Positions 38,129-49,429 of a stretch of DNA of 64,000 bases are shown here, one piece after another (positions within the stretch are counted from its first letter, which is position 1; the number at the start of each line of letters is the position of its first letter). The stretch covers positions 124,001-188,000 of the forward strand of contig WHVY01000009.1 of NCBI GenBank assembly GCA_022266195.1, given 5' to 3'. The position numbers and the translations under genes were made by a program. Origin of the DNA: Tetranychus cinnabarinus. Taxonomy: Eukaryota > Arthropoda > Arachnida > Trombidiformes > Tetranychidae. Under the pieces are notes generated by a model. That model saw only the letters and a list, made by a program, of their open reading frames with translations, had not been told where the DNA came from and did not search any database.

Positions 38129-38644
38129 ATTCATTTCATAAGCAGTTAGAGAAACTCTTTAATTTCATTTTCATTTTTACAATTAACTAAAATAGTCTAT
38201 CACCGCCTAATTATTTCAGACAAACTGCATAATTTTAGAAGTAGATTGACTTCATCACCAAATTATAAGCTTGAGCAGGTTATAGTCAGATTAAGATTAA
38301 CAGAGGCGATATTTTGATCAGGTTCGATCGAGCTTAAGAGGCATAAGACATTCATGATGAGCATTAAAAATTGATGTTACAAATATTTATTATCAAGTGT
38401 GTTAAGGATTCAATTGAAATTGATACAAATTTATCAATGCGATCTTCATTATTTAGTCAAAAAGTTAGAGAGAAATTTTGTGAGTTTTCACTCAATAATT
38501 CAATGTGTTTTCATGTGCAATCAAAGAGTAACGTGAAAATTGAGTTTACCGTAAGATGAAACTTTATTGGAAAACTTTATTGTAGCAACAAAAGGACTTT
38601 TTACTTTTTTAGCTTCGATTGACCTTTTTTCATATAAATTTTCA
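38129..38644. other. Intergenic stretch, no gene seen
   Basis: I found no convincing exon or repeat here. A 62-codon plus-strand frame at 38371-38559 does not open with ATG and looks random. Confidence 0.5.
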
Positions 38645-38650
38645 TTTATT
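38645..38650 (-). terminator. Candidate poly(A) signal of the small minus-strand gene
   Basis: Minus-strand AATAAA lies about 107 nt after the stop codon at 38757. Confidence 0.35.
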
Positions 38651-38756
38651 AATAATACTTCAATTTCTTGTCGTCGTGTTTTGGATTGCACGCTTTGATT
38701 CTATGCCAGCTTCATGTTGCTTCGGATGGATGTGCTTCTTCATGTGGATACATTGT

Positions 38757-38942
38757 CTAAAGCTCGATCTCTTTCAACTTTTCCAATTGTTCAGAAAAAT
38801 TTGGATCATGTGAAAAACCAGTGTGAGAAGCTTTCAACTGGCGATATTGATTCCAGAGCTTGAGCCAATTCGTTTTTACATTAGCTTTTCGAGTCTCTAG
38901 TTCCAATATTTCAGTAGAAGTTGCTGATGATAACCTTCCCAT
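38757..38942 (-). CDS. Small helical protein of unknown function, 61 residues
   Basis: The ORF opens with ATG at 38942 and encodes 61 residues with a protein-like composition: a charged, mostly helical chain ending in an amphipathic EQLEKLKEIEL. There is no signal peptide or membrane segment. The sequence has the feel of a small conserved accessory protein, but I cannot name a family. It lies downstream of NDST on the same strand, 648 nt away, and has an AATAAA at normal distance. Confidence 0.45.
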   Translation of the reverse strand: MGRLSSATSTEILELETRKANVKTNWLKLWNQYRQLKASHTGFSHDPNFSEQLEKLKEIEL

Positions 38943-38954
38943 GATTAATAACAA

Positions 38955-39589
38955 ACAAATTAATTGACTTTACCATCAACCCTGTCTACCGAGATTAAAG
39001 GTTAATTTTAACTCTATTTATTTTAAGGTTTGAGGCATTATAACCTGGCTACCGGAGTAAAATGAATATTGTGTCAGGCAGATTGTCATGGGCTTTAGAT
39101 CATTCCTATTCTGTCCACCGGAATAGAAACTGAACACGGTTATTTATCAAATAGTGCTAGGATAATTTAATAGTATCTATGCTATGGTTTGAGCTCCGAT
39201 ATCAACAAATGACTCTGATTTTTTTGACAAAATTTGCTGTGGTCGTTAGTAAAGGACAATGCCCATCTCAAGCGCTAGCATTATTACTGTGTTTTACCTT
39301 TAATCTTAATCTTTAAATTAATCCATCTATTGTATTGATTGAAAAATCAAGTCAAAAAAATTTATTAATATTTAATAAGTTCTGGAACTCGATCTAGTAT
39401 TTAGAAACATAAATAAAAATTGATTTGAATTTGATAGATTAAGTGGATTTTTAATTAATAAAAAACATTTGTTTAATGAACGTTCAAACAAGGTGGCTTA
39501 AATTAACATAGTCGAATGTGGGATCAACTTTTTATACAATTATTAACATTATTCACAGAGGAATCGGAAGTTTCTATATGTAGTTTAAA
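38955..39589. other. NDST 3' flank, no other gene seen
   Basis: This stretch contains the NDST 3'UTR on the minus strand and the presumed promoter of the small gene at 38942. A minus-strand AATAAA lies at 39361-39366, about 225 nt after the NDST stop. Confidence 0.5.
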
Positions 39590-42500
39590 TTAGCTGGTTG
39601 TTAATTCATCCTCTAACCATCGAGGTAGGTTTTTATGAATACGAGTAAGAAGCTTGGACAAAGCAACATTGTAAGGTAAGTAATAAGTGCGTAAAAATTT
39701 TTCAGATTTAGAGTCAAGAGGTGGATAAATGCGTCCTTTACCACGTCCAAGGCACTTGGTTCCATTATTTTTTATAACTTGACAATAGTAACCTTTCTTC
39801 GGATCAAATCGAATGAGATCTTGATAATCAATAAAAGGTTCAACTTCTAGAAAACTTTGAACACGACTAACAACGGAAACAGGATCAAATTTCAACTCTT
39901 CTCCATCAATGATAAATAACTGTAATAGATAGAATGATTATAATTTTTTTCCCAATTAGACTTATTTTAAAGACAATTGAAACAAACCTTGCTAGGAGTG
40001 TAAAAGTTAATCCATTTTTCCAAATAGGTAGCATAACAACCAGGATTGAGGCATCTATTTCGTAAACTACGTAGATGTTTTGGAGCCTTTTCATCTGCTG
40101 TTATTACTTCATAGAACGAATAATTTAAAGCAACAGGGTCATGGTGAGATCGAGCGTGCTATGAAATAACGAATAGAAAATTTTAATGAAATGAATTTTA
40201 ACGAAAATGATCATAATAAAGGTCGACTAACCTGATACCAGGAATAAGCGCGTCTAACTGGGTTTATCAAAATGGCAATGATTTTGGCATCAGGTAAAAG
40301 AGAATGAGCTCTCATTGGAACTAGATCACCATCGAAATAAGTGGCACTTTTCTCAAAGAATAATAGTTGTGAGGTTGAGTTTTTCACTCGAGGTGGGTAA
40401 AAGTTCATGTACCAATCTAATCCTTTGAAGTAATTTTTACCACTGAAAAATTGTACCTCTTCGAATGTTTCAGGGCTTTGGCTGCTACTTCGAATGGATG
40501 GATGCATCGTTAGAAAAGTGTACAAAGCAGTTGTACCAGTTTTTTGAGGACCAATAATAAGGAAATCAGGCAGTTGAGAACAGGACTTATTTGAGGACCA
40601 AAGAGAAAAGTGACGCTTATCTTTACATGGATTCTGAATGAGAGATAATCAAAACAAAATTTTGAATATATTATAACTGAAAATTGAATGATAATATGAG
40701 CAAAAAAAATTAAAACTTACCATCCAGATGGGATCAGATTCCTCAGGATGCATTTGGAAATACTTATTAGCTAATTCAACTGGAGGAATTGTTGATAGCT
40801 GAATGTTTGTCCAACACTTAACGAAATTGATAACAGACTCGAATGTATATAGTGCTAGACGGTCATTACCATAATTGGACATGTGAGTCATGAAGACATT
40901 AATAGGATTATAAATGAAAAGGTAGAATAATTCTCCACCAAAAATGCTAGCGTCTAATTTCGATCTACCTCCAGGATATTTATCAATGAAAATGGTGTGT
41001 GTATAAAGACCACAAGTTTGTCGTGGTAAAACCATAATTCCACGATGAATGAAACCTCTTCGTAACTGTGCTGGACGTAAATGAGGATATTCTTCCGTTG
41101 ATGTAGCTCTCACATTCCAAACCAGCTTCCATGCCTCATAGAGAGGTTCATGAACGGGATAAACTCCAGAATGGTGAGGAGCCACTGAGTAGCCTGAATC
41201 AATAGGAATATTATTAGAATGGGCAAAGTCTTTGTTCATTCTCATTCGTATTTCTAGGGCAGTGATGTTTTCTGTTAAATGGGGCTGTGAATGTCCCCAC
41301 ATATGACAAAACCACCAAAATTCGTGAGCATTGGCAATTAACATGTCATCTCCTTCATCTTCTTCTTGATTTCCGCGATGATAATATTTTCCAGAAAAGC
41401 CGAGGTTAAACTTGAATCCAGGAATGATTGTCTGTAAACGTGATTGTGCTTCAAGTATTGCTCGAACATCATTAGGCTTTACACGAGTTCCAACTTCACC
41501 AACAAATATATCATCAATATCAATCAAGATATAACGATCTAGTGGACGGCTCAATTTACCATGAGATAAATAAGATAGAGAATCAATGAACAGTAAACGA
41601 TTTATCCAATGATCGAAGCCAGATGAAAAAATAACCCTTTGAATGCCATCAAATAATCCTTTGTCCTGAAGAACAGTGGAAACAGTTTCTTCATAAGTAG
41701 AAAATATTTCAAATTTTTCATTTTCCACTGATGTTGATTCTTCTTCACTTGAAACTGAATATCTGTGTGTTCTGTTTTTAATATTATAAGTTTCTGGATT
41801 AAATAGATAAGCTTTTGTTACTGGTCGGTAACTGGAATGGTTAGAATGGAAAACATTAACTTTATGGTGTAGCATTGGACCTGGATTAAGATAACCGGGC
41901 TTAGTTAGACGCAATATAGTCGATTCTTCATCCACTTTAAAATCACGTATAAGCATATTGTAGTCGATTGTAATTGGAAAACCGGTAATTTCTTGATTTG
42001 GGATGGTTCCTTCCTTATTTGGAATGAAACCAACAATTCCAGCCTTATATTCTCTACAATATTTATCTAAAATTTCACGATTCCATTTATCCATATGTAG
42101 ATATTTTTCGATGTTTTCAAATATAATCACAGCAAATTTTCCTTTATCTGAATTGGTTAAAACAGGCAAACTCTTGACCAATGTTTCAAACTTGAACTTT
42201 ATCCGTGTTGCCTCCAAAGTCTCTATCAGCATTTTACCAAGATGGGAATATCGACTCTCTACAAAAAGCAGAACTTTTGAGTCCAGATCTAGTTTGGTTT
42301 GATTGATGTAAGGGTTGAATGATTGTTGAGGCGAATAGAATCGAGATCTGATTTCATAATTGTAATTGGATTGGCAACGAAAAGTTACTTGAGGTGGAAA
42401 TCTGACTAGATTGTAAGATGATGAACCTAAGGATAAGCGATAGGTCAATATCAGAATAATGATGATTGTGATAGAGATTGATATCAAAAGTCCATGTCTG

Positions 42501-42604
42501 ATAAAAATTATTCGTTGAATCCATGATCGTCTTACAGGAAATTTACGTCTAACAGAAGCTCCCAATGTACTTGGATGGATTAATGGGCTTTTCAAAAAAG
42601 TCAT
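39590..42604 (-). CDS. sfl: Heparan sulfate N-deacetylase/N-sulfotransferase (sulfateless orthologue)
   Basis: This Golgi type II membrane enzyme removes acetyl from GlcNAc in heparan sulfate and N-sulfates the amine using PAPS, the first modification step of the chain. Four exons, all joined in phase 0 (40721-42604, 40232-40633, 39988-40158, 39590-39919), give 928 residues against 882 in human NDST1. Residues 1-37 form a basic cytosolic tail and about 38-56 the membrane anchor. The deacetylase half contains DIDDIFVG (362-369), the His-rich WGHSQPH (about 436-442) and the PHHSGVYPVHEPLYEAW block (from 476). The sulfotransferase half carries the 5'-PAPS loop PQKTGTT (657-663) with the expected catalytic Lys659, and the conserved RRAYSWYQHARSH region. 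The C-terminus matches the family (GRGKGRIYPPLD). All key motifs are intact, so it should be active on both steps. Confidence 0.96.
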
Positions 42605-42831
42605 GTTAGCAATTTTCTAAAAATTGTTGATTGTTTATTGCAGGAATGATCCAATAAGAAAAAATCATTATTTGAAAGTCCTACAGATAGAAGATAAAAA
42701 ATGACATTAACTTTTTACAATATTATAAAATCAATAAAAACGAATAGTGATGTAGACTAAAAGTTATACGCCAGATACAATGATTAATATTAAGAATAAT
42801 TAACTTACTCATTGATAGAAACGGTGGCCAT
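42605..42831 (-). promoter_or_regulatory. NDST 5'UTR with intron and possible uORF
   Basis: On the minus strand a candidate leader exon ends at 42809 with a GTAAGT donor and would splice to an acceptor (TTTTTAG) just before 42616. The leader holds an ATG at 42831 in strong context (CACAATGGCC). After splicing it reads ten codons and stops at TAA (42606-42608), a single base before the NDST ATG. The splice is inferred from motifs and was not tested. Confidence 0.4.
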
Positions 42832-43434
42832 TGTGTTATTTGACTAATTGTCAAAAAAGATTAAACAAATTAAATGAAAAACAAGTGAAAACGATCAAAT
42901 GAATTGTTGAAAATATGCACAAAAAAACATAAACAAACACCTAGGGACAATCTCTCAATTTATTATTGCAAATTTTTTATTATGGGTTGGATCAAAAAAG
43001 GCATGAGCAAGTGGTAAGTCAGGCGAAGGGTTCCTAAAGATCCTAGCAAAGCCACTTTCCCTGGTTCAGCTTAAGGCTGATTGCAGCTGCTTCAACTTAA
43101 CTTATAAATTTCAATTTTAAACAATTAACTCTAAATCAGCAGCGTTTAACCATCATAGTCAGCAAATTCAAGTTGATCTAAAAAAGCATCTGTTTTGATT
43201 TCAAACTGTTTCGCCTTACCGATTTAGTGACTAAAATCATTCATTTTGGTTAACTCTATTGACATATTTAATCGCAGCAACATTTGACTCATTTAGTTCT
43301 AGATTATTTGATAAAATAGTAGATGAACTCTTGCTCGAGTAATTATTTAAGGTTTATTTTGAACAACATATTATTTGCTATTCAGTAAACTTGATAAAGT
43401 GAAAAGTGAAATCGATCAGATAATCATCAATGCA
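42832..43434. other. Intergenic stretch between NDST and the zinc-finger gene
   Basis: No convincing gene is present. A plus-strand ATG at 42982 followed after 11 codons by GTAAGTC resembles a coding first exon, but I found no partner exon before 43640. The NDST promoter should lie here. Confidence 0.45.
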
Positions 43435-43440
43435 TTTATT
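43435..43440 (-). terminator. Candidate poly(A) signal of the zinc-finger gene
   Basis: Minus-strand AATAAA lies about 204 nt after the stop codon at 43644. Confidence 0.45.
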
Positions 43441-43643
43441 TAAAATATTTAAGTTTCGTTTCAGTAATAAAAGTAAAGTAGGATATTTTGAATTGACAAG
43501 TGAGTGCAACAAAAAGATGAGAGTAAAATGGAAAAATAGAGAGAGCAAATTTAATGAGAAGACTTTGGGAAGACAGTATTGAGAGCAGGGAAATTTAACA
43601 AGCAATTGAGAGGATAGCAAAAGTCGATGTTGAATGTGGTAAT

Positions 43644-46600
43644 TTAAGATCGTGTTTGTGTTGCTGTAGTAACTTTAGTTGTTTTAGAACGAGTTCGAGA
43701 AGAAGGTGTCCCAGTTGACACAATAGTTTTACTTCTTAATTTAATTTCTTTGATTTCTGGTGGCTTTGGGGATGTATTAGTTGATTTGTTTTCTACGATG
43801 GCTCTTCCTTTTCGGGCTGGCATTTTTCGAGTTACAGGTTTAACTGACCCAGTGCTATCCCTCTTAGAAGCATTTGAATTTTTCACATTTAGCTTTTCAC
43901 TCTCAGGCTGTATCCTTTCTTGTTTAATGCGCACTTTTTGATCATTTTCCTTCTTTACAATAGGCTTTATCACATCATCTTGAATATCAACCATCATTTG
44001 ACTATCTTCAGTTTTTACAGAAATTTTCTTCTCGCCAACCAACTTTTCATTTTTAACGCATTGTGGTTCTGTGAGACTATTCACAATTTTTCCTTTATTT
44101 TCATCTTTTATAATTGTTACATCCATAGGTGACTCTTGAGTAGATGAACTTTCACCAGGAGCAGGAGAAGAAGAGCTTTCAGCCGGAGGAGACGAAATTT
44201 CAACAGGAGCTGAACTTTTAGCTGGAGCGGGAGAAATTTCAGCAGATACAGGAGAACGTTCAACAGGAGTAGGAGTACTTTCAGTCAGAGAATGATAAAT
44301 TTCAACTGGAGCAGAGATTTTAGCCGAAACATCAGCGCTTTCGGTAGGAGAACTTTCAGCAGGAGTACTTTCAGGAGTAGGAGAACTTTCAACAGGAGCA
44401 GGGCTTTTAGCTGGAGCGGGAGAAATTTCGGCAGATGCAGGAGAACTTTCAACAGGAGTAGGAGTACTTTCAGTCGGAGCAGGAGAAACTTCAACAGGAG
44501 CAGAGATTTCAGCCGAAACGTCAGAACTTTCGGTAGGAGAACTTTCAGTCGGAGCAAGAGAAATTTCGGCAGATGCAGAAGTACTTTCAAGAGCATGAGA
44601 ACTTTCAGTCAGAGTAGAGCTTTCAGCTGGAGCAGGAGAAATTTCGGTAGATGCAGGAGACATTTCAACAGGAGCAGGAGTACTTTCAGCGAGAGTACGT
44701 TCAGCGAGAGTACTTTCATGGGTAGGGGAACTTTCATTAGCAGTAGGAGAACTTTCAGTCGGAGCAGGAGAAATTTCTATGGGAGCAGAGCTTTTAGCCG
44801 AAGCATCCGAACTTTCAGTAGGAGAAGAACTTCCAGTCGGAGCAGAAGAAATTTCAACAGGAGCAGGAGAACTTTCAGCGAGAGTACTTTCATGAGTAGG
44901 GGAACTTTCATCAGAAGTAGGAGAACTTTCAGTCGAAGCAGGAGAAATTTCTATGGGAGCAGAGCTTTTAGCCGAAGCATCCGAACTTTCAGTAGGAGAA
45001 GAACTTCCAGTCGGAGCAGAACTTTCCTTCGGAACAGCAGAAATTTCGGCAGATGCAGGAGAACTTTCAGCGGGAGTAGGAGACTTTTCATTAGCAGTAG
45101 GAGAACTATCAGCCGGAGCGGGAGAACTTTCTGCAGGATTAGGAGAACTTTCACCAGGATTAGGAGAACTTTTAGCAGAAGTAGAAGATTCACTTGCACT
45201 GGGGATCATAGTGTCGGACGACTCATTGGTTACAGTTGCAATTGGTTTAATAGGAGATGGGGGTGAAGACTCTTGATAAGGTTCAATAGGCGATGAAGCT
45301 GTCACAGGATCAGATGTTGTTGATGAAGGTGTACATGGATAATCGATTTGGTTGGATGGCCGATCTTCGCTATTTGATACATTATCAAGTATATTATTCA
45401 AGGTGTTATGTCCTAATGTTTCTTGTAATGAATTGAAAAGCGATTCAACATCACACAATGGATCATTAGGTACATTACCATCAGCACTTATGTTACCACT
45501 AGTTGTATTGAAGAGTTGACGAATCTTTTTAAAGTGGTCCATAAGGAAAGAATCTACTGCTTCAATTCCTCGAGATCTAGTAAAATGATTAGGTAACTCT
45601 TCTTTAGAGCAAATAACTTCATGGAAAGTTAAATGCCTGACTCCTTCGATATCAAGGTCCGCAACAAAAACTTTGTCACCGATACACAAATTACAATGAT
45701 AAGGTTGGTATCGTAGATGAGTAAAGATATGTTTCCTCACATCTTCATAGGAGGGCTTCTGCGAACTAACTTTTTGTTTCTGAAATTTTTTACTGCAGAT
45801 TGGACAAAAACAAGCAAATTCTGGGTTTGCATTAATGTCATTGATTATCGAGTTCAAAAAATCACGACTCCAAGCTTCAATAATCTCATCATGGTGCCAA
45901 GTGTATGGAAGATTGTCATGATCAACGTGATCTGCACCATGTAGTTGAAATGCCTTTGGTCCTGGAAATGATTTATGGCACAACTGACAATTGATAGGAC
46001 GATAATCTAGGTGAGTTGCGTAATGATCCCAAGCAGCGAGAATATCTGTTACTTGATAATTACAAAAAATGCAGATGATTCGAGGAGCCTAGTGGAAATA
46101 AAGAAAATAGTTAAGATTTAGATTAGATAAATGTTTCTACAAATGTTTCTGTGAGCAATTGCTCAGATTTTTTTCTTACCTGATCAGGTTTGAGATATAT
46201 ACTGGAAGAATCCTCATAAAATGAATCAAGGTCTATCACAGAAGAGTCATTACTATACGATTTTTTACCATTCTTGGGTTTACTATAATCTCTTCTAGCA
46301 TATTTAGGAGACGGATAATACATATCATCAATCGAATATTCATGTCGCCTCTTTTTACCCGTAGTTAACTTCGAAATAGCTTTAGATGCTTTTCCTGATG
46401 AGCCAGTCTTCTTTTCACCAGATAAAATGGAAAGCGGAGTTGACTGTTTAGTAGATGCTGGAGTGGATAATATTTTCTTTGGAGTTTGACTGGATGTGTC
46501 TGCGATTGGTGAAAGACGAAACGTTTGCCGAGTGAAAGATTCTTGAACGAATTTAACGTAACTATTTATGTATCTTTCAAGCTCAGGGATCATACCAAGT

Positions 46601-47761
46601 GAGTCGAAATTGTCTTTCAGATCTTGTTCAGTAGGATTAGAGAATCCATGGCGATTGATTAGATGAAGTCTTGCTTTCTTATTAACAACAGTAAAATCAC
46701 AACGCACATTTTTCTTAAGGCACAACAAACACTGGAATGGATGATATTTAAGATGCTTGTGAATATGGTTTTTGTCCAATACTGTAATTAATTTATGATG
46801 AGGTTTATTTTTAGGATATTTATCACCAAGTTTGTAATCCCATTGATTACAGACAGGACAATACTTATGGAGAATACCATTAGGTACCATTATGGCTTGG
46901 TTAGTAATACATTTCAGTTGATAAATCACAAATTTTCGTACCCATCGTTCTTTAGCTGGAGCAAAACTACGACGATATTGAACATGAGTTAAGGTGGGAT
47001 GAGTTTTGGTATAATGTTGAATCATACCCTTAATATCAAGTGTAGACTCTTCACATTCAACACACCGAAATGGGAAATGTTTAGCTTGCTGATAGTGACA
47101 TGATAAGACTTGATTGACTTGACTATATTCTTTAAGGCAGAAAAGGCAAAACAAAGGTATGGTCGATGAAAATCTTTTCTTCTGTGCATTGTATCTGCTC
47201 ACTAATTTATCCGGGATTGTACATTTATCATAAACTTGCACTTTCTTTTTGGTACTTTTATCCAATTCAATAGAAAGTATTTCATCGTCATCATATAAAC
47301 TGGAAGGCCCATCAGTTTCAGTTTTCTTTACAGAACCTCCAGGACGATTTACATCAAAATCTTCAACAGTTGTTGCATCAGAGTCATATGTAATACTAGA
47401 AACAGAATAGTTGTGATCGATTGTAGTCAAACTATTGTTACTAGTCGAATTAACTAAAGCAGGATTGGTCCATCTTTCTATCTCCTTATCAGTCAATCTG
47501 GTTATAGAAACATAACATTGATAAGAGTCTATATCAGGCTCATCATCGCAGCTATCTTGCCTGTAGAAAGAAAAATGAACTTTAGTATAAACTCAAGAAA
47601 AATAATGAATTCAAGTAAACTTCGAAAAATAAACAAGTGTTAATTGAGATAAAGTGCGAATTAAAATGACCAGAGAAACTGAATATCAAAAAAATTCTTT
47701 TGTTTTTTAACACTTTACCAACAAACATCTTTATCACTTACCATTCCGAATCGGTTGACAT
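43644..47761 (-). CDS. C2H2-like zinc-finger protein with long Ser/Pro/Glu repeat, unknown
   Basis: Three exons join in frame: 47742-47761 (20 nt), 46180-47560 and 43644-46088. They give 1281 residues, starting Met-Ser-Thr-Asp-Ser-Glu-Trp. Two clusters of Cys/His modules are seen: residues about 145-312 (CLFC..H, CVEC..H, CPVC..H, CLLC..H) and about 473-625 (CIFC..H, CQLC..H, CPIC..H, CNLC..H). Linkers and spacings are irregular, so they are not tandem Krueppel fingers. Residues about 767-1142 are a low-complexity repeat of E/K-S-S-P-A/T-P units. The C-terminal 130 residues are basic with RTRSK-like stretches. A nuclear, DNA- or chromatin-binding role is plausible but inferred. I recognise no orthologue, and the gene may be lineage-specific. 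Confidence 0.75.
44100..45190 (-). repeat. Coding tandem repeat of SSPAPxE-type units
   Basis: About 1.1 kb of exon 3 of the zinc-finger gene consists of degenerate 18-30-nt units encoding Glu/Lys-Ser-Ser-Pro-Ala/Thr-Pro. Larger blocks are duplicated: about 44755-44850 and 44930-45020 are nearly identical, offset by about 174 nt. The repeat leaves the antisense strand open over long stretches (for example 44292-45266 +), which are shadows. Confidence 0.85.
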
Positions 47762-49193
47762 AGTTAGATAAACAAAATCATAACAAAAGTGCACAGGATG
47801 AAAATAATGATGTACAACTTGTAATATTGATATGGAAATTGATAACAATCAAGTTTAAAAAACAAAAATAATGTGAGTAGAAAACAGTGTAAAATCTTGA
47901 GCCTCCGACGGACGATGATTTAAAACTAAAATAAAAACCTTTCTGGTTTCAAACCACATGACAAATTACTACTTGAAGACTGTAAGATGGAGCCACATTT
48001 TTTTGCCAGGTTTAACCGGTGAGATTTGATTGAAACCTTTAAACGGTTTGAAGATAAGCTTTTTTTTCAAACCCATGACTAACTTCTGACCATCTATTAA
48101 TTATTTTAGTTAAGCACTATTTTAAACATATCTTAAAATATCTTCTGATGTTCGTAATCATCTGTTGCTCTTTAGAATCTCGCTGCCATATGCAGGCAAA
48201 TTCAGGATTTGATTCCTCGAAAAAAGATGTAATTAAAATTGTTAACAAAAATTAAAGATTATTGGAAATTACTGTTTATTCAATTTCCAGATTTTATTGA
48301 AAATCTTTGAGTTTGATTAATCTTCATTTTCAACTGCATATTGAATAGACAAATTGACTCTTGACTTTCATTTGATTTAAACGGTAACATTTCTTATTCT
48401 ACCGGCTTTCATTATTCATATAATCATGGGTGTTGTGTGAATTGTAAACTAAATGAGATGCATTCGAAAGCTTTATTTAACTAATTTACTTTAATCAAAA
48501 TGTCTGTCTAACATAAATAAATTTTAAGTTATGATTTTGTGAAAAATGTCACATATGCTCGAAATATGGAAATTGGGTTTCAATAAAAGTAAAATACGAA
48601 GACCAGTTTTAAAGATTGAAAAGGAAAGTGGCTAGGATTAACTTGATTAGGGTTAACTTACCACAAAAGGTATAAAGTACCTTAATTATATGCAGTAGAA
48701 CCGGTTCGTAAATTGAAGACAGTGGATTAACTTTAAAGTAAACAAAGCTTGCAAAAAAGGTTAAATCGAAAACAATATTGTAAAATATATCAAAATACAT
48801 ACGGTGTTCAAATGAATCATGTTCATCTGGTTCAACGCTTAAATTATGCTAGATTTTGTCGCCCGTTTTAATATAATTTAGGAAAGAGTTATATTCATAA
48901 TCTTCAAAGTCAATCTCACTCACTTTTCTTTGCAGCTTAAAAATTAAGATTTGAAAGTTCTATTTCTTCACTTCAGTAGGATTATCAGAATAACTAGAAA
49001 TAACCGTACAATGGCAGTAACATGTTTTTTAGTTGCAATCACGATGAGAATGCATAAAATGATGATTAGAAATTGAAGTCTATTAACTATTTTAATCAAT
49101 AATATCCTTCCTATTCGTGAAACAATGTAAAGATGACACATATTTTTCAGACTTAATCATTACAATCTTTATTTTCGCTCCAGTATCGTATCC
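47762..49193. other. Zinc-finger gene promoter side and ZFR 3' flank, no gene seen
   Basis: The promoter of the zinc-finger gene should lie next to 47762. No exon or repeat was recognised in the rest. A minus-strand AATAAA at 49194-49199, about 230 nt after the ZFR stop, is a candidate poly(A) signal. Confidence 0.5.
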
Positions 49194-49429
49194 TTTATTA
49201 TGAATTGACAAGAATGATTATGTTCAGTAGATCATTGTGATATCAGTCTAGTCTTATTTAATAATGCGACAGATCAAAAAAGTGAGTTTTTTTCTCTGGG
49301 TGAGAAAGGGGCGCTTTTGAGTAAGAAAGGAAAAATAGGGTAATAAGGAAAACAGAACAAGTAAAGGTGATAATAAAGAATCAATAAGAAATGTGAAGAA
49401 ATTGGCAAAGCCAACAATATTTATCTTGG

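Noticed and set aside
42982..43014. Plus-strand ATG exon with GTAAGTC donor between NDST and the zinc-finger gene
   Set aside because: No downstream exon in a compatible phase could be found before the next gene.
44292..45266. 324-codon plus-strand ORF rich in Arg/Ser/Phe, and overlapping 107- and 103-codon frames
   Set aside because: They are antisense or shifted shadows of the repeat in the zinc-finger gene; the minus-strand frame is continuous with two conserved-looking Cys/His clusters and consistent splicing.
45717..45944. Plus-strand ORF opposite the second zinc-finger cluster
   Set aside because: It is a shadow of the coding minus strand.
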